From Actinomycetota bacterium (lineage in GTDB: Bacteria > Actinomycetota > Acidimicrobiia > Acidimicrobiales > AC-14), in NCBI GenBank assembly GCA_005888325.1, contig VAWU01000023.1:88753-152752 (forward strand): a DNA stretch of 64,000 bases, given 5' to 3'. Each line of letters opens with the position of its first letter. Position 1 is the first letter of the stretch. A program made the translations under genes and the position numbers. The notes beneath the pieces are model-generated. The model was given only the letters and a program-made list of their open reading frames with translations, had not been told where the DNA came from and made no database searches. Below, in pieces: positions 42,584 to 51,427 of the stretch.

Positions 42584-45500
42584 GGCGTTCAGCCCCGGCT
42601 CGGCACGCGACCGCTTCCTGCAGCGCGCGGGCGGCGGCCTCGTTGCCGAGCCGGGCGCGCGCGCGGAGCACGAGCACGTGTGCGAGGCCGCCCGACACCG
42701 CGGGCGCGGTCTCCAGCAGGCGCACGGCTTCGTCGCGGTCGCCGTCGACGACGAACGCCACCTCGGCCAGCAGGGCCCGGCCGGCGGCTTCCGCGAGCGG
42801 CGCGTGCAGTGTCGTGGCCGCGGAGACGACCCACTGCGCGCTCGCCCGCGCCTCCGCGTGGCGACCCAGGACGATCAGCGCGAGGGCGGTGCCGAACCCG
42901 CCGATCAGGCCCTCGAGCGCGCTCTGGCTGGCCCGGCGCTCGACCGCCTGCATGGCCCGGGAGATGCCGTCCTCCCGGCCCTCGAAGATGAGCTCCTCGC
43001 CGATCAGGTACGCGCAGATCTGCGAGACCGGGTCGACGGATCGTTCGTCGACCTCGGGCGCGTCGCCGGGTTCGCCGCGGGCGCGTGCGGACGAGAACGC
43101 AGCCACTTGCACGAGCGCGGCCGAGGGAGGCTCGGTGACCGTGAGCGAGTGGGCCGCCGTCGCGAGCCGGCAGGCGTCGTCGGCGCGGCCCTGGAGGCGA
43201 GCCAGGTTGGCGCCCATCCCGAGCCCGTGGGTCTCGAGCTCGTGCATGCCGAGGTCGCGCGCGGTCTCGACCAGCCGGTCGAGGTAGTAGCGCAGCTCGG
43301 CCGTGTCGTCCGGTCCTCCGAGCCGCGACCGCATGAAGTGGTGCCACGACAGTGTGTTGTACGAGTTGACCTGGGCGGTGCGGTCGCCCACCTCCTCGGC
43401 GCGCTGCAACGACTCGGTGACCCATTCGTGCGCGTGCGGGTCATCGGGGCAGACGAGCGCGAGGAATCGGTAGGCCGCCATCTGGCCGTCCCGCTCACCG
43501 GCCTCGCGGAACACCTCGAGGCTCTCGCGGAGCGAGGCGTCCGACTCGTGGTTGCGGCCCATGAAGAAGAGCGCGACGCCGCGGTTCGCGAGGGCCCAGC
43601 CGTACTTGGCGGTCTCACCCAGCGCCGACCACCGGCGAGCCGCCTCCTCCAGGCCCGGGAGCCCGGCCGCCGGGTCGCGGAAGGTCAACGCGACTGCGCC
43701 CATGTGGATCTTCTCCGCCACCAGCCGGGGATCGGCGGCGTCGTCGGGGACGAGCTCGAGCACCTCCCACAGCTCCTCGACGCGCTGTTGCTCGTTGAGG
43801 GTGCGGGCCAGGCGCAGCAGGTGGCGCGGCTCGCGGTACCCCAACTCGATCGCCCGTTGGACGAGCTGCACGCCGTCGTTGAGGCGGAAGGCGTCGATCA
43901 GCTGGAGCCCGGCGGCGGCCGCCGCGTCGGCGGCCTCGACGCGCAGCGCGTCGTCATCGGGCAGATACGCCGCGGCCCGCTCGAGGTGCCGGGCGCGGTC
44001 GATCGGCGCGGACGAGACGGTGGCGGCGCGGCGGTGGCTCTCGCCGCGCACGTGGCGGGGGAGGGTCTCGTACGCGACTTCCTGCAGGAGCGGGTCGGCG
44101 ACCTCGTAGCAGGTGCGCCCGTCGCGTTGGGACCGATGTACGAGACCGGCGGTGACGAGGCCGTGCAACGCCTCGGACGCGTCGCCTTCGAAGAGCGCCG
44201 CCATCTCCTGCTCGCCCACCGCGTCGCCGAGCACGGCGACCTGTTGCAGTGCGATCTTCTGGGTGGTCGGTAGCGCGTCGAGACGCGCGGCCACGATCGC
44301 GTGCAGCGTCGGTGGGAGGGTGAGCCCGCCGACGAGGCCGTACTCCTCCCCCCGCTTCACCAGCCCGCCCTGGTCGCTCACCATGCGCACGAGCTCGCGC
44401 ACGGCGAGCGGGTTGCCTCCGGCCTGGCGCGCCAACGACGCCGCCGCCTCGCGATCGAGCGGTGCGTCGGGCAGGAGCGCGTCGGCGAGGGCGATGGCAT
44501 CGGATGGCGCGATGGGACCGAGGCGCACCGTGGTCGCGGCGGGGAAGCGCGCGAGCCATTCGTTGGGCTCGGGCCGGCCCACGAGCACGAGCAGCACCGG
44601 CACCTCGATGCCGCGCTTGAACATCTCGCCGAGCAGGTCGAGCACCTTGTCGCCCGACCGGTGGATGTCGTCGATCACGACGAGCAGCGGCCGGTCGGCC
44701 GCCTTGGCCTCCACGAGGCGGCGGAACGCCCACGCCTGCTCCTTCTGGAAGGCCGCGGGGTCGATGCCGCGCAACGACGGGTGCAGCTCGCCCGCGATCG
44801 AACGGACGCGGGAGTCGACCTCGGTGTCGCCCATCGGGCCGAGCTGGCGGACGATCTCGGCCGCCACCCGCAAGCCGCCGAGCCTGCCGTAGGCGGGGTA
44901 CACGGCCCGGACCACCATCGCCGTGTCGGCCACCTCCTCGGCCAGCTCGTCGACGAGCCGGGTGGTGCCGACGCCTGCTTCGCCGCAGAGGAGCACGATC
45001 GACGCGCGGCCGTTGCGAACGGTGTTGCGCCACTGGGCGCGGAGGAACGCCAGCTCGTCGTCGCGCCCGACGAGCGGCGGACGGTCGGGCCTCGCCGCGC
45101 TCGCGCCCGAGACGCGCACCGACGTCGCTTCCCGCACCTCGACGGGATCACGCTTGCCCTTCAGCACCACGGGCTGCCGCTCGCGGTACACGACGCGGTC
45201 GCCGGTGAGCTCGGCGGTGAGCCGTCCGACCAGCACCTCACCGGGCGCGGCCGCCTTCTCGAGCCGGGCGGCGACGTTGACGGTGTCGCCGATCACCGTG
45301 AGGTCACCGTCGCGGCCGACCGAGGTGACCATCACCGGACCGCTGTTCACGCCGATGGAGACGGCGAGGTCGCCCCCGAGCTGACGCATGCTCAACGCGG
45401 CGGTGACGGCGCGCTCCGCGTCGTCCTCGTGCGCCTGCGGCACGCCGAAGACGGCCATGAGCGAGTCGCCTGTGTACTTGTCGACGAGGCCGCCGTGCTC

Positions 45501-45848
45501 GTCGACCTCCTCGGCCATGCGCCGGAAGGCGGCGTCGACCGTGCGCGCCACCGCCTCGGGATCGCTGCGCTCGCTCCGCGACGTGAAGCCGACGACGTCG
45601 GCGAACAGCACCGTGGCGAGCTTGCGCTCGTCGGCTGCGGGGCGAGCGGGCTCGGCCGCGGGTGCCGCAGCCGCCGAGAGAGCCGCGCCGCACTGCCCGC
45701 AGAACCGGTGCTCGGCGGGGTTGGCGGCTCCGCACGACGCGCACGAGACGGCGAGGAGCGGGATCCCGCACGCGCCGCAGAAGCGCGATGTGTCGAGGTT
45801 CTCGGCTCCGCACGAGGGGCACGACGGCATGCGCCCATTCTCGCCCAT
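42498..45848 (-). CDS. Zinc-ribbon / class III adenylate or guanylate cyclase / AAA ATPase / TPR protein
   Basis: The protein has about 1116 residues. Two zinc ribbons open the chain (CPSCGAENLDTSRFCGACG and CASCGAANPAEHRFCGQCG). The cyclase domain follows: VLFADVVGFTSRSERSD, YTGDSLMAVFG and IGDTVNVAARLEKAA. All metal, Asn and Arg residues are present, so it is likely active. The STAND ATPase has LLCGEAGVGTTRLVDELA near residue 285, where the Walker A Lys is Thr, with Walker B LLVVIDDIH. A long TPR-like region ends the protein. ATG 45848 has GAGGG eight bases upstream; ATG 45830 is an alternative. The last 28 codons overlap the pyrophosphatase gene and look like non-conserved, Arg-rich tail. 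Confidence 0.85.
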   Translation of the reverse strand: MGENGRMPSCPSCGAENLDTSRFCGACGIPLLAVSCASCGAANPAEHRFCGQCGAALSAAAAPAAEPARPAADERKLATVLFADVVGFTSRSERSDPEAVARTVDAAFRRMAEEVDEHGGLVDKYTGDSLMAVFGVPQAHEDDAERAVTAALSMRQLGGDLAVSIGVNSGPVMVTSVGRDGDLTVIGDTVNVAARLEKAAAPGEVLVGRLTAELTGDRVVYRERQPVVLKGKRDPVEVREATSVRVSGASAARPDRPPLVGRDDELAFLRAQWRNTVRNGRASIVLLCGEAGVGTTRLVDELAEEVADTAMVVRAVYPAYGRLGGLRVAAEIVRQLGPMGDTEVDSRVRSIAGELHPSLRGIDPAAFQKEQAWAFRRLVEAKAADRPLLVVIDDIHRSGDKVLDLLGEMFKRGIEVPVLLVLVGRPEPNEWLARFPAATTVRLGPIAPSDAIALADALLPDAPLDREAAASLARQAGGNPLAVRELVRMVSDQGGLVKRGEEYGLVGGLTLPPTLHAIVAARLDALPTTQKIALQQVAVLGDAVGEQEMAALFEGDASEALHGLVTAGLVHRSQRDGRTCYEVADPLLQEVAYETLPRHVRGESHRRAATVSSAPIDRARHLERAAAYLPDDDALRVEAADAAAAAGLQLIDAFRLNDGVQLVQRAIELGYREPRHLLRLARTLNEQQRVEELWEVLELVPDDAADPRLVAEKIHMGAVALTFRDPAAGLPGLEEAARRWSALGETAKYGWALANRGVALFFMGRNHESDASLRESLEVFREAGERDGQMAAYRFLALVCPDDPHAHEWVTESLQRAEEVGDRTAQVNSYNTLSWHHFMRSRLGGPDDTAELRYYLDRLVETARDLGMHELETHGLGMGANLARLQGRADDACRLATAAHSLTVTEPPSAALVQVAAFSSARARGEPGDAPEVDERSVDPVSQICAYLIGEELIFEGREDGISRAMQAVERRASQSALEGLIGGFGTALALIVLGRHAEARASAQWVVSAATTLHAPLAEAAGRALLAEVAFVVDGDRDEAVRLLETAPAVSGGLAHVLVLRARARLGNEAAARALQEAVACRAGAERRERAPRRSREHRLGCRGGGDPRREPQQV

Positions 45849-45987
45849 GCGATCGCCCTCGGCTCCCGTGACCTGGGTCACCGGGGCGCGCCCTTGCTAT
45901 TGTCGCTCGGCTGGCTGACCCCGACGGCTGACCCATGACGAGAGGTGGGGGGCGACGACGATCGGTCAAAAGCTCCGGCGTGCGAGC

Positions 45988-46284
45988 GTGTTGTTGTCTC
46001 TGCTCTGGGTGCTCCTCGTCGTTCCCATCGCCGTTCTCGCCGGCCCTGCCTCCGCCGCGGTCGGCCCGGCCGCGACGTCGTCGAGCCGCGCCGTCGCGAC
46101 GACCCACCACCGCGCACCGCCCCCCGCCTTCTGGTTCACGGCTGCCGGGGTGGTGGCCCTCATCGTGGCCGGGGCGGTCGCGCTCGGAGCCCAGGGCGAT
46201 CCTCAGCCGCCACGCCAGGGCAGCGTGCTGAAAGCCCTCGAACGCCGGTCCGATCCCAACTCGCCCCCGGAGGACAACTCGTGA
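45988..46284 (+). CDS. Small signal-anchored membrane protein preceding the Liv operon
   Basis: The protein has 98 residues. An N-terminal hydrophobic signal (LLSLLWVLLVVPIAVLAGPASAA) is followed by a Ser/Thr/His/Pro-rich linker. A second span (FWFTAAGVVALIVAGAVALG) precedes a polar C-terminus. No family is recognised. Its TGA overlaps the GTG of the binding-protein gene (GTGA), which supports it as a real gene in the same operon. The reading frame stays open upstream to 45919, but no ATG, GTG or TTG start was found there. The 140-bp gap to the divergent cyclase gene should hold both promoters. Confidence 0.6.
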   Translation: MLLSLLWVLLVVPIAVLAGPASAAVGPAATSSSRAVATTHHRAPPPAFWFTAAGVVALIVAGAVALGAQGDPQPPRQGSVLKALERRSDPNSPPEDNS

Positions 46285-47561
46285 GCCGCCGCATCTCCAC
46301 CCTCGTCGTCCTCACCCTTCTCGTCGCGGCCGCGTGCGGCCAGAAGGACGGTGTGCACGTCGCGACCGCCGGCGGCGCGCCGTCCGGCGGCGCGGCGGCG
46401 GGGCCGGCGACGACCGCGGGCAACACGTCGGTCGAGACAGTGCCGAAGGGACCCGGCGACACCGACGGCGTCACCGACACCGAGATCCGCATCGGCGTGC
46501 ACGCGCCGCTCACCGGCGCCGGCGCCAACGCCCCCAGCTTCGAGCAGGGCAAGGACCTCTACTTCCAGTCCGTCGGGCAGATCAACGGACGCACGGTCAA
46601 GGTGTTCTTCGAGGACGACAAGTACAACCCGAGCTCGGCCGTCGAAGCGTGCAAGAAGATGGTCGAGCAGGACAAGGTGTTCCTCCTCGTCGGGGGCGGG
46701 GGCGCCGACCAGATCGCGGCATGCGCCAAGTACGCGAACGGCGTCGGCGTGCCCTACCTGGCGGAGGGCGTGGGTCAGGCCGGCCTCGACAAGCTCCGTT
46801 CGTACTTCGCGCTGTCGATGACCTACCAGCAGCAGGGCGTGCTGCTGGCGCAGTACATCAAGAACGTCGTCCACGGCACCAAGGTGGCGATGGTGCGCGC
46901 CGACACCGACAACTTCGTGGACGCGCACACCGGCTTCCTCGCGGGGGTCAAGACGCAGAAGCTCGATCTCGTCCAGGACGTCACCATTCCCAAGGACGCG
47001 GCCGGAGCCGAGCTGCAGAGCGCGGCGGTCAAGCTCTGCGGCGGCACGAAGCCGGAGGTCGTCTACCCGCTCATGGCGCCGGTGCTCTTCCTCCAGTTCG
47101 CGGCCGCGGTGCGCTCGCAGAACTGCACCGTGCGATGGGCGGGTGTCGGCGTCACCATCGGCCTCAACATCGTCGCCGCCGCGCTGTGCGGCGGGAACGC
47201 CATCCCCGGCGGCGCGAGCTTCTTCTCGCCCTTTACCGGCATCGCGGACGCCGACACCGTCGATCCTGCGTACCAACAGACCTGGGCCAAGGTGAACGGA
47301 GGCAGGGGAGACGACATCGCATGGGGCCTCTGGGGGGCCGAGAAGCTGCTCGGGGCGATGCTGCAGGCCGCGGGCCGCGACCTCACCCGCCAGCACTTCG
47401 TGAACGCGGTCAACGGCAAGACGTTCTCGACCAAGGCGTACCCCGACGTCGACTACTCGAAGTCGCACTTCGGCGGGACGGGGGTGCAGGTGCTGAAGGC
47501 GGACTGCACCAAGAAGCCCCCCGAGTACGTCACCGAGTCCTCGTTCAAGACGTCGTTCTGA
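46281..47561 (+). CDS. Liv-type ABC substrate-binding lipoprotein
   Basis: The protein has 426 residues. The signal LVVLTLLVAAACGQKDG ends in a lipobox-like AAAC, so it is probably a lipoprotein. The mature part is a type I periplasmic-binding fold: TEIRIGVHAPLTGAGANAPSFEQGKDLYF, FFEDDKYNPSSAVEACKKMVEQDKVFLLVGGG and AVKLCGGTKPEVVYPLMAP. It delivers a substrate, probably a branched-chain amino acid or similar carboxylate, to the LivHM permease encoded directly downstream. The gene is first of the five transporter genes in order K-H-M-G-F and is coupled to the small membrane protein upstream. Confidence 0.88.
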   Translation: MSRRISTLVVLTLLVAAACGQKDGVHVATAGGAPSGGAAAGPATTAGNTSVETVPKGPGDTDGVTDTEIRIGVHAPLTGAGANAPSFEQGKDLYFQSVGQINGRTVKVFFEDDKYNPSSAVEACKKMVEQDKVFLLVGGGGADQIAACAKYANGVGVPYLAEGVGQAGLDKLRSYFALSMTYQQQGVLLAQYIKNVVHGTKVAMVRADTDNFVDAHTGFLAGVKTQKLDLVQDVTIPKDAAGAELQSAAVKLCGGTKPEVVYPLMAPVLFLQFAAAVRSQNCTVRWAGVGVTIGLNIVAAALCGGNAIPGGASFFSPFTGIADADTVDPAYQQTWAKVNGGRGDDIAWGLWGAEKLLGAMLQAAGRDLTRQHFVNAVNGKTFSTKAYPDVDYSKSHFGGTGVQVLKADCTKKPPEYVTESSFKTSF

Positions 47562-47565
47562 CCCG

Positions 47566-48459
47566 ATGCTCGCGTTCTCGGTCGCTCAACCGCTCGTGCT
47601 CGGGATCAGCAACGGCGCGGCCATCGGGCTGGTGGCTATCGGGCTGGTGCTCATCTACAAGAGCAGCCGGGTGTTCAACTTCGTCGCCGGTGAGTTCGTC
47701 ACGCTGGGCGCCTTCGGCACCTACGTCGGCGACAAGGTGCTCAAGCTTCCGTACCCGCTCGCCATCGCCCTCGGCCTGCTGTTCGGGCTCATGGCCGGGC
47801 TCGTCACGGAGCGCCTGGTGATCCGGCCCCTCGCCAACCGACCCCGCGTCACCATCCTCGTCGCCACCGCGGCCCTGGCGAGTCTCCTCATCCCGGTGGA
47901 GATCATCATCGGAGGCGCGAAGTTCTTTGGCGCCCGGCCGATCGTCGGCGGACTCGGCTTCAAGGTGCCGGTCGCCGACGTCTACATGAGCTGGCAGCAG
48001 TTGATCATCGTCTGCACGCTCGCGGCCGCCGGCGTGGGGCTGGCCTGGTTCTTCGGGCGCACCGACCTGGGCCTGGCCGTGCTGGCGACGAGCCAGGAGC
48101 CGACCGCGAGCCGGTTGGTCGGCATCCGCCTCAATCGCATCACCCTCCTCACCTGGGGCCTGGCCGGGTTGCTCGGGGCGGTCGCCGGTGTGCTGCTGGC
48201 GCCGGTGACGTCACAGTTCCAGGCCGGCTACGGCACGACCACCGTCCTCATCGCCGCCTTCACCGCCGCGGTCGTGGGCGGCATGACGTCGGTGCCGGGC
48301 GCGTTCGTCGGTGGCCTGCTCGTCGGCCTGGTGCAGGCGTTCGCCCAGATCAACATCAGCTCCAAGACGCTGCCCGGAGCCAACAGCGTGGCCACCCTGG
48401 TGATGCTGCTCGCGGTCCTGCTCGTCCGGCCGACCGGCCTGCTGGGCAAGGAGGCCTAG
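47566..48459 (+). CDS. livH: Branched-chain amino acid ABC permease, LivH family
   Basis: The protein has 297 residues and about eight spans. SNGAAIGLVAIGLVLIYKSSRVFNF near the start is the conserved LivH opening. EPTASRLVGIRLNRITLLTWG is the cytoplasmic coupling loop, and FTAAVVGGMTSVPGAFVGGLLVG is the late conserved loop. It pairs with LivM to form the membrane channel of the importer. It starts four bases after the binding-protein gene. Its TAG stop shares one base with the livM GTG start. Confidence 0.92.
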   Translation: MLAFSVAQPLVLGISNGAAIGLVAIGLVLIYKSSRVFNFVAGEFVTLGAFGTYVGDKVLKLPYPLAIALGLLFGLMAGLVTERLVIRPLANRPRVTILVATAALASLLIPVEIIIGGAKFFGARPIVGGLGFKVPVADVYMSWQQLIIVCTLAAAGVGLAWFFGRTDLGLAVLATSQEPTASRLVGIRLNRITLLTWGLAGLLGAVAGVLLAPVTSQFQAGYGTTTVLIAAFTAAVVGGMTSVPGAFVGGLLVGLVQAFAQINISSKTLPGANSVATLVMLLAVLLVRPTGLLGKEA

Positions 48460-49559
48460 TGGCGATCGACCTCGAGCCCGCGATCGCCGGAGACGTCTTC
48501 CCGGAAGAGCACCCGCGCGTCGCGCCGACCGCGCTCGGATGGCTCGGTCGCGCCGCCTTCGTCGTGGTCGTCGGCGCCGTCAGCCTCTACTACGTCCTTC
48601 ACTTCGAGCCTGCCCACAGTGACGTGCTGGCCACCGGCGTCATCGTCGGCATCGGCGCGCTCAGCCTCAACGTGCTCGTGGGTTACTCGGGCCAGATCTC
48701 GCTGGGCCACCAGGCGTTCATCGGCATCGGAGCCTTCACGTCGGCGTACGTGATCAGCCAGTCCCACCAGAGCTTCTACGCGGGGCTGGCGGCAGGCGCG
48801 GTCGTCGGGATCGCACAGGCCGTCCTGCTGGGACTGGTGGCGCTGCGGGTGCGCGGCCTCTACTTCGCGCTGGTCACGCTCGTGTGGGGGTTCGTGGGCG
48901 AGAACTCGATCTTCCGGCTCGAGAGCTTCACGGGTGGGGGCGCGGGGCAGGACGCGCCCCGCCCCGGTGGCTTCACCACCGACCGCGCCTATCTCGGTCT
49001 CTGCGCCATCGTGCTCGCGGTCATCCTGTTGATCGACTGGCGGCTCGTCGCCACCAAGGCGGGCCGCGCCATGCAGGCGCTGCGCGAGAGCCCGCAGGTC
49101 GCCGCCAACTACGGCGTCAACGTGCGCGCCTACACGCTGCTCGCCTTCGCGGTCGCCGGGTTCTACGCGGGAGTCGCCGGCGCCCTGTTCGGGTCGCGGC
49201 GCCTCAACGTGGTGGCCGCGGACTTCACCTTCGCCCAGATCGCCCTGCCCTACCTCATCGTCGCGATCGTCGGCGGCCTGCGCCGGCGCGGGGGCATCGT
49301 GGTCTTCGCCCTGCTGTTCGTGCTGGCAGGCGACTGGCTGCCCGAGCTCGCCAAGAACCTCGGGGTCACCTACATCCAGGAGCGCGCCGGGCTCTTCATC
49401 CAGGCGTTCACGGGCGTGCTGGCCGTCCTCACGCTCATCTTCCAGCCCGACGGCCTGGGGACGGTGACCGCGCCCATCGGGAGGTGGTTGAAGGGCGAGC
49501 CCTTCCGGCGCGGTGGTGGCGAGGGCGGGGGAGCGGAGGGCGTCGATGTCCGTCCTTGA
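48459..49559 (+). CDS. livM: Branched-chain amino acid ABC permease, LivM family
   Basis: The protein has 366 residues with an N-terminal soluble segment of about 25 residues and eight to nine spans. Family motifs are LNVLVGYSGQISLGHQAFIGIGAF, VALRVRGLYFALVTLVWGF, ALRESPQVAANYGVNVRAY (the ATPase-coupling loop) and YLIVAIVGGLRRRGG. It forms the second permease subunit with LivH. The C-terminal 15 residues are Gly/Arg-rich and overlap the start of livG by 14 bases. Separate livH and livM here contrast with the fused version at 27082. Confidence 0.92.
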   Translation: MAIDLEPAIAGDVFPEEHPRVAPTALGWLGRAAFVVVVGAVSLYYVLHFEPAHSDVLATGVIVGIGALSLNVLVGYSGQISLGHQAFIGIGAFTSAYVISQSHQSFYAGLAAGAVVGIAQAVLLGLVALRVRGLYFALVTLVWGFVGENSIFRLESFTGGGAGQDAPRPGGFTTDRAYLGLCAIVLAVILLIDWRLVATKAGRAMQALRESPQVAANYGVNVRAYTLLAFAVAGFYAGVAGALFGSRRLNVVAADFTFAQIALPYLIVAIVGGLRRRGGIVVFALLFVLAGDWLPELAKNLGVTYIQERAGLFIQAFTGVLAVLTLIFQPDGLGTVTAPIGRWLKGEPFRRGGGEGGGAEGVDVRP

Positions 49560-50367
49560 GACCACCGGGGTCTCGATCCGCTTCGGCGGCCTCCAGGCGC
49601 TGCAGGATGTCAGCCTGCGCGTCGGCGAGTTCGAGATCGTCGGGCTCATCGGCCCGAACGGCGCGGGCAAGACGACGATCTTCAACTGCATCACCGGTTT
49701 CTACCGGCCGCAATCGGGACGCGTGGAGTTCCAGGACCACGACGTCTCGGAGCTGCCACCCCACACGCGCAGCGCGCTCGGCATGGGCCGTACCTTCCAG
49801 AACGTCGGGCTCCGCAAGGAGGCGACGGTGCTCGAGAACATGTTGACCGCGCAGCACAGCAACGTGCCCTACGGCGCGGTGTCGGGCATGCTGGGCAGCC
49901 CGGCCAGCATCGCGAGCGAGCACACGCTGCGCCGCCGCTCCGATGCCATCCTCGAGATCCTCTCGCTCGGCCACCTGCGCGACACCCCGGTGCAGGGCCT
50001 CTCGTACGGCACGCTCAAGAAGGTCGAGATCGCGACCGCGCTCGCGACCGACCCCGACCTCCTGCTCCTCGACGAGCCGTCGTCGGGCATGGGGCCGCAG
50101 GAGGCGCATCAGTTGGGCGACGAGCTGCTCGAGCTGCGGCACGACTTCGAGCTGTCGATCTGCATGATCGAGCACCACGTTCCGCTGGTCGTCCGCGTGT
50201 GCGACTACGTCTACGTCCTCAACTTCGGCCAGCTGCTCACCGAGGGCCGCCCCGAGGAGGTGCAGCGCCACCCCGAGGTGGTGGCCGCCTACCTCGGTGA
50301 GGAGGCGCCGGAGGCGGAGGCCGAGGCCGAGCGCCTCGAGACCGGCCGCGAGGGGGTCAACCAGTGA
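49546..50367 (+). CDS. livG: Branched-chain amino acid ABC ATPase, LivG family
   Basis: The protein has 273 residues. Walker A is IGPNGAGKTTIFNC, the signature region reads GLSYGTLKKVEIATALA, Walker B is LLLLDEPSSGMGPQE and the H-loop is CMIEHHVP. MGRTFQNVGLRKEATVLENML is the LivG-type Q-loop region. It hydrolyses ATP with LivF to drive the permease. The ATG at 49546 lies inside the end of livM with GGAG and GAGGGC just upstream. The C-terminal acidic tail (EEAPEAEAEAERLE) is variable. An 82-bp spacer to livF follows. Confidence 0.92.
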   Translation: MSVLETTGVSIRFGGLQALQDVSLRVGEFEIVGLIGPNGAGKTTIFNCITGFYRPQSGRVEFQDHDVSELPPHTRSALGMGRTFQNVGLRKEATVLENMLTAQHSNVPYGAVSGMLGSPASIASEHTLRRRSDAILEILSLGHLRDTPVQGLSYGTLKKVEIATALATDPDLLLLDEPSSGMGPQEAHQLGDELLELRHDFELSICMIEHHVPLVVRVCDYVYVLNFGQLLTEGRPEEVQRHPEVVAAYLGEEAPEAEAEAERLETGREGVNQ

Positions 50368-50449
50368 GCGAGCACCGCAGCGCAGCGAGGAGCGCAGCTC
50401 CCATGTGGCAGGTCGGTGCACCGGCCGAGGTACGAGGCACGGTGAACCG

Positions 50450-51166
50450 ATGAGCTATCTCGAAGTTCGGTCGCTGCGTGTCGGGTACGGGTCGATCCCG
50501 GTGTTGCAGGGCATCGACTTCGACGTGCAGGCGGGCCAGACGACGGTGCTGCTCGGGCTGAACGGCGCGGGCAAGACCACCACGGTCGCGAGCATCGCGG
50601 GTCTGCTGAAGCCCACGGGGGGCACGATCACCTTCGACGGCGAGCGTATCGACGGCCAGGATCCCGCCGGCCTCGTCCAGCGCGGCATCTCGCTCGTGCC
50701 GGAAGGTCGACGGGTGTTCCCCGCGCTCACGCTGGCCCAGAACCTGCGCCTCGGCTCATGGACGTCGCGCTCACGCCGCGCCGAGCTGAAGACGGCGGAG
50801 GAGCGCGTGTACGACTACTTCCCGATCCTCGCCGAGCGGCGCGACCAGCTCGCGGGCACGCTGTCGGGCGGCCAGCAGCAGATGCTCGCGATCGGGCGGG
50901 GCCTGATGAGCCTGCCCAAGCTCATCCTCATCGACGAGGCGTCGCTGGGGCTCTCGCCCAAGCTCGCGAAGACGGTGTTCGAGATCGTCGACCGCATCAA
51001 CGACGACGGTGTCACCGTGATCATCGTGGAGCAGAACGTCGGCGTGCTGCGCCATGCCGACTCCGCGCTCGTGATGGAGAAGGGGGCGATCGTCTACTCG
51101 GGCTCGGGTGACGAGCTGCGGAAGGGCGACGAGCTGCGCAAGACGTATCTCGGCGCGGCGTCGTAG
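50450..51166 (+). CDS. livF: Branched-chain amino acid ABC ATPase, LivF family
   Basis: The protein has 238 residues. Walker A is LLGLNGAGKTTTVASI, the signature is TLSGGQQQMLAIGRGLMS, Walker B is LILIDEASLGLSP (Glu-Ala rather than Glu-Leu or Glu-Pro) and the H-loop sits in IIVEQNVG. GISLVPEGRRVFPALTLAQNL is the typical LivF Q-loop. It is the last gene of the conventional Liv operon. The ATG at 50450 has no strong ribosome site; the 82-bp gap after livG contains short GCAGCG-type direct repeats. GC-rich hairpins follow the stop. Confidence 0.92.
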   Translation: MSYLEVRSLRVGYGSIPVLQGIDFDVQAGQTTVLLGLNGAGKTTTVASIAGLLKPTGGTITFDGERIDGQDPAGLVQRGISLVPEGRRVFPALTLAQNLRLGSWTSRSRRAELKTAEERVYDYFPILAERRDQLAGTLSGGQQQMLAIGRGLMSLPKLILIDEASLGLSPKLAKTVFEIVDRINDDGVTVIIVEQNVGVLRHADSALVMEKGAIVYSGSGDELRKGDELRKTYLGAAS

Positions 51167-51194
51167 GCGCGGGACGGCGCTCGGGACGGTACCC

Positions 51195-51362
51195 GGAACG
51201 ACGGGCGGGGCCTGTCCCTCAGGGTCCGTCCCGAATGGGCCCCTCCCCCTTCGGGGGCCCCTCCCCCTTCGGGGGCCCCTCCCATCCGGGGCCCTCCCTA
51301 CGGGCCACCCGTCCGCCGTCCCTCCCTGCGGTCGGTACGGAACGCCATCCGCCCGTCGTTCC
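51195..51362. repeat. GC-rich hairpin region with two tandem 18-bp UUCG-loop repeats, likely bidirectional terminator
   Basis: The 261-bp gap between convergent genes at 51167-51427 has no gene. An 18-bp unit (51240-51257 and 51258-51275, with eight bases of a third copy) folds as CCCC-TTCG-GGGG, a very stable tetraloop hairpin. Outside it, a perfect 14-bp inverted repeat joins 51195-51208 to 51349-51362. The layout fits a strong bidirectional terminator. Confidence 0.6.
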
Positions 51363-51427
51363 TCCCGCGGGCGGGACCGGAGCCCCCGAACGGAACCCGA
51401 TCCCGGTGACGATGAGGAAAGGGTGGG

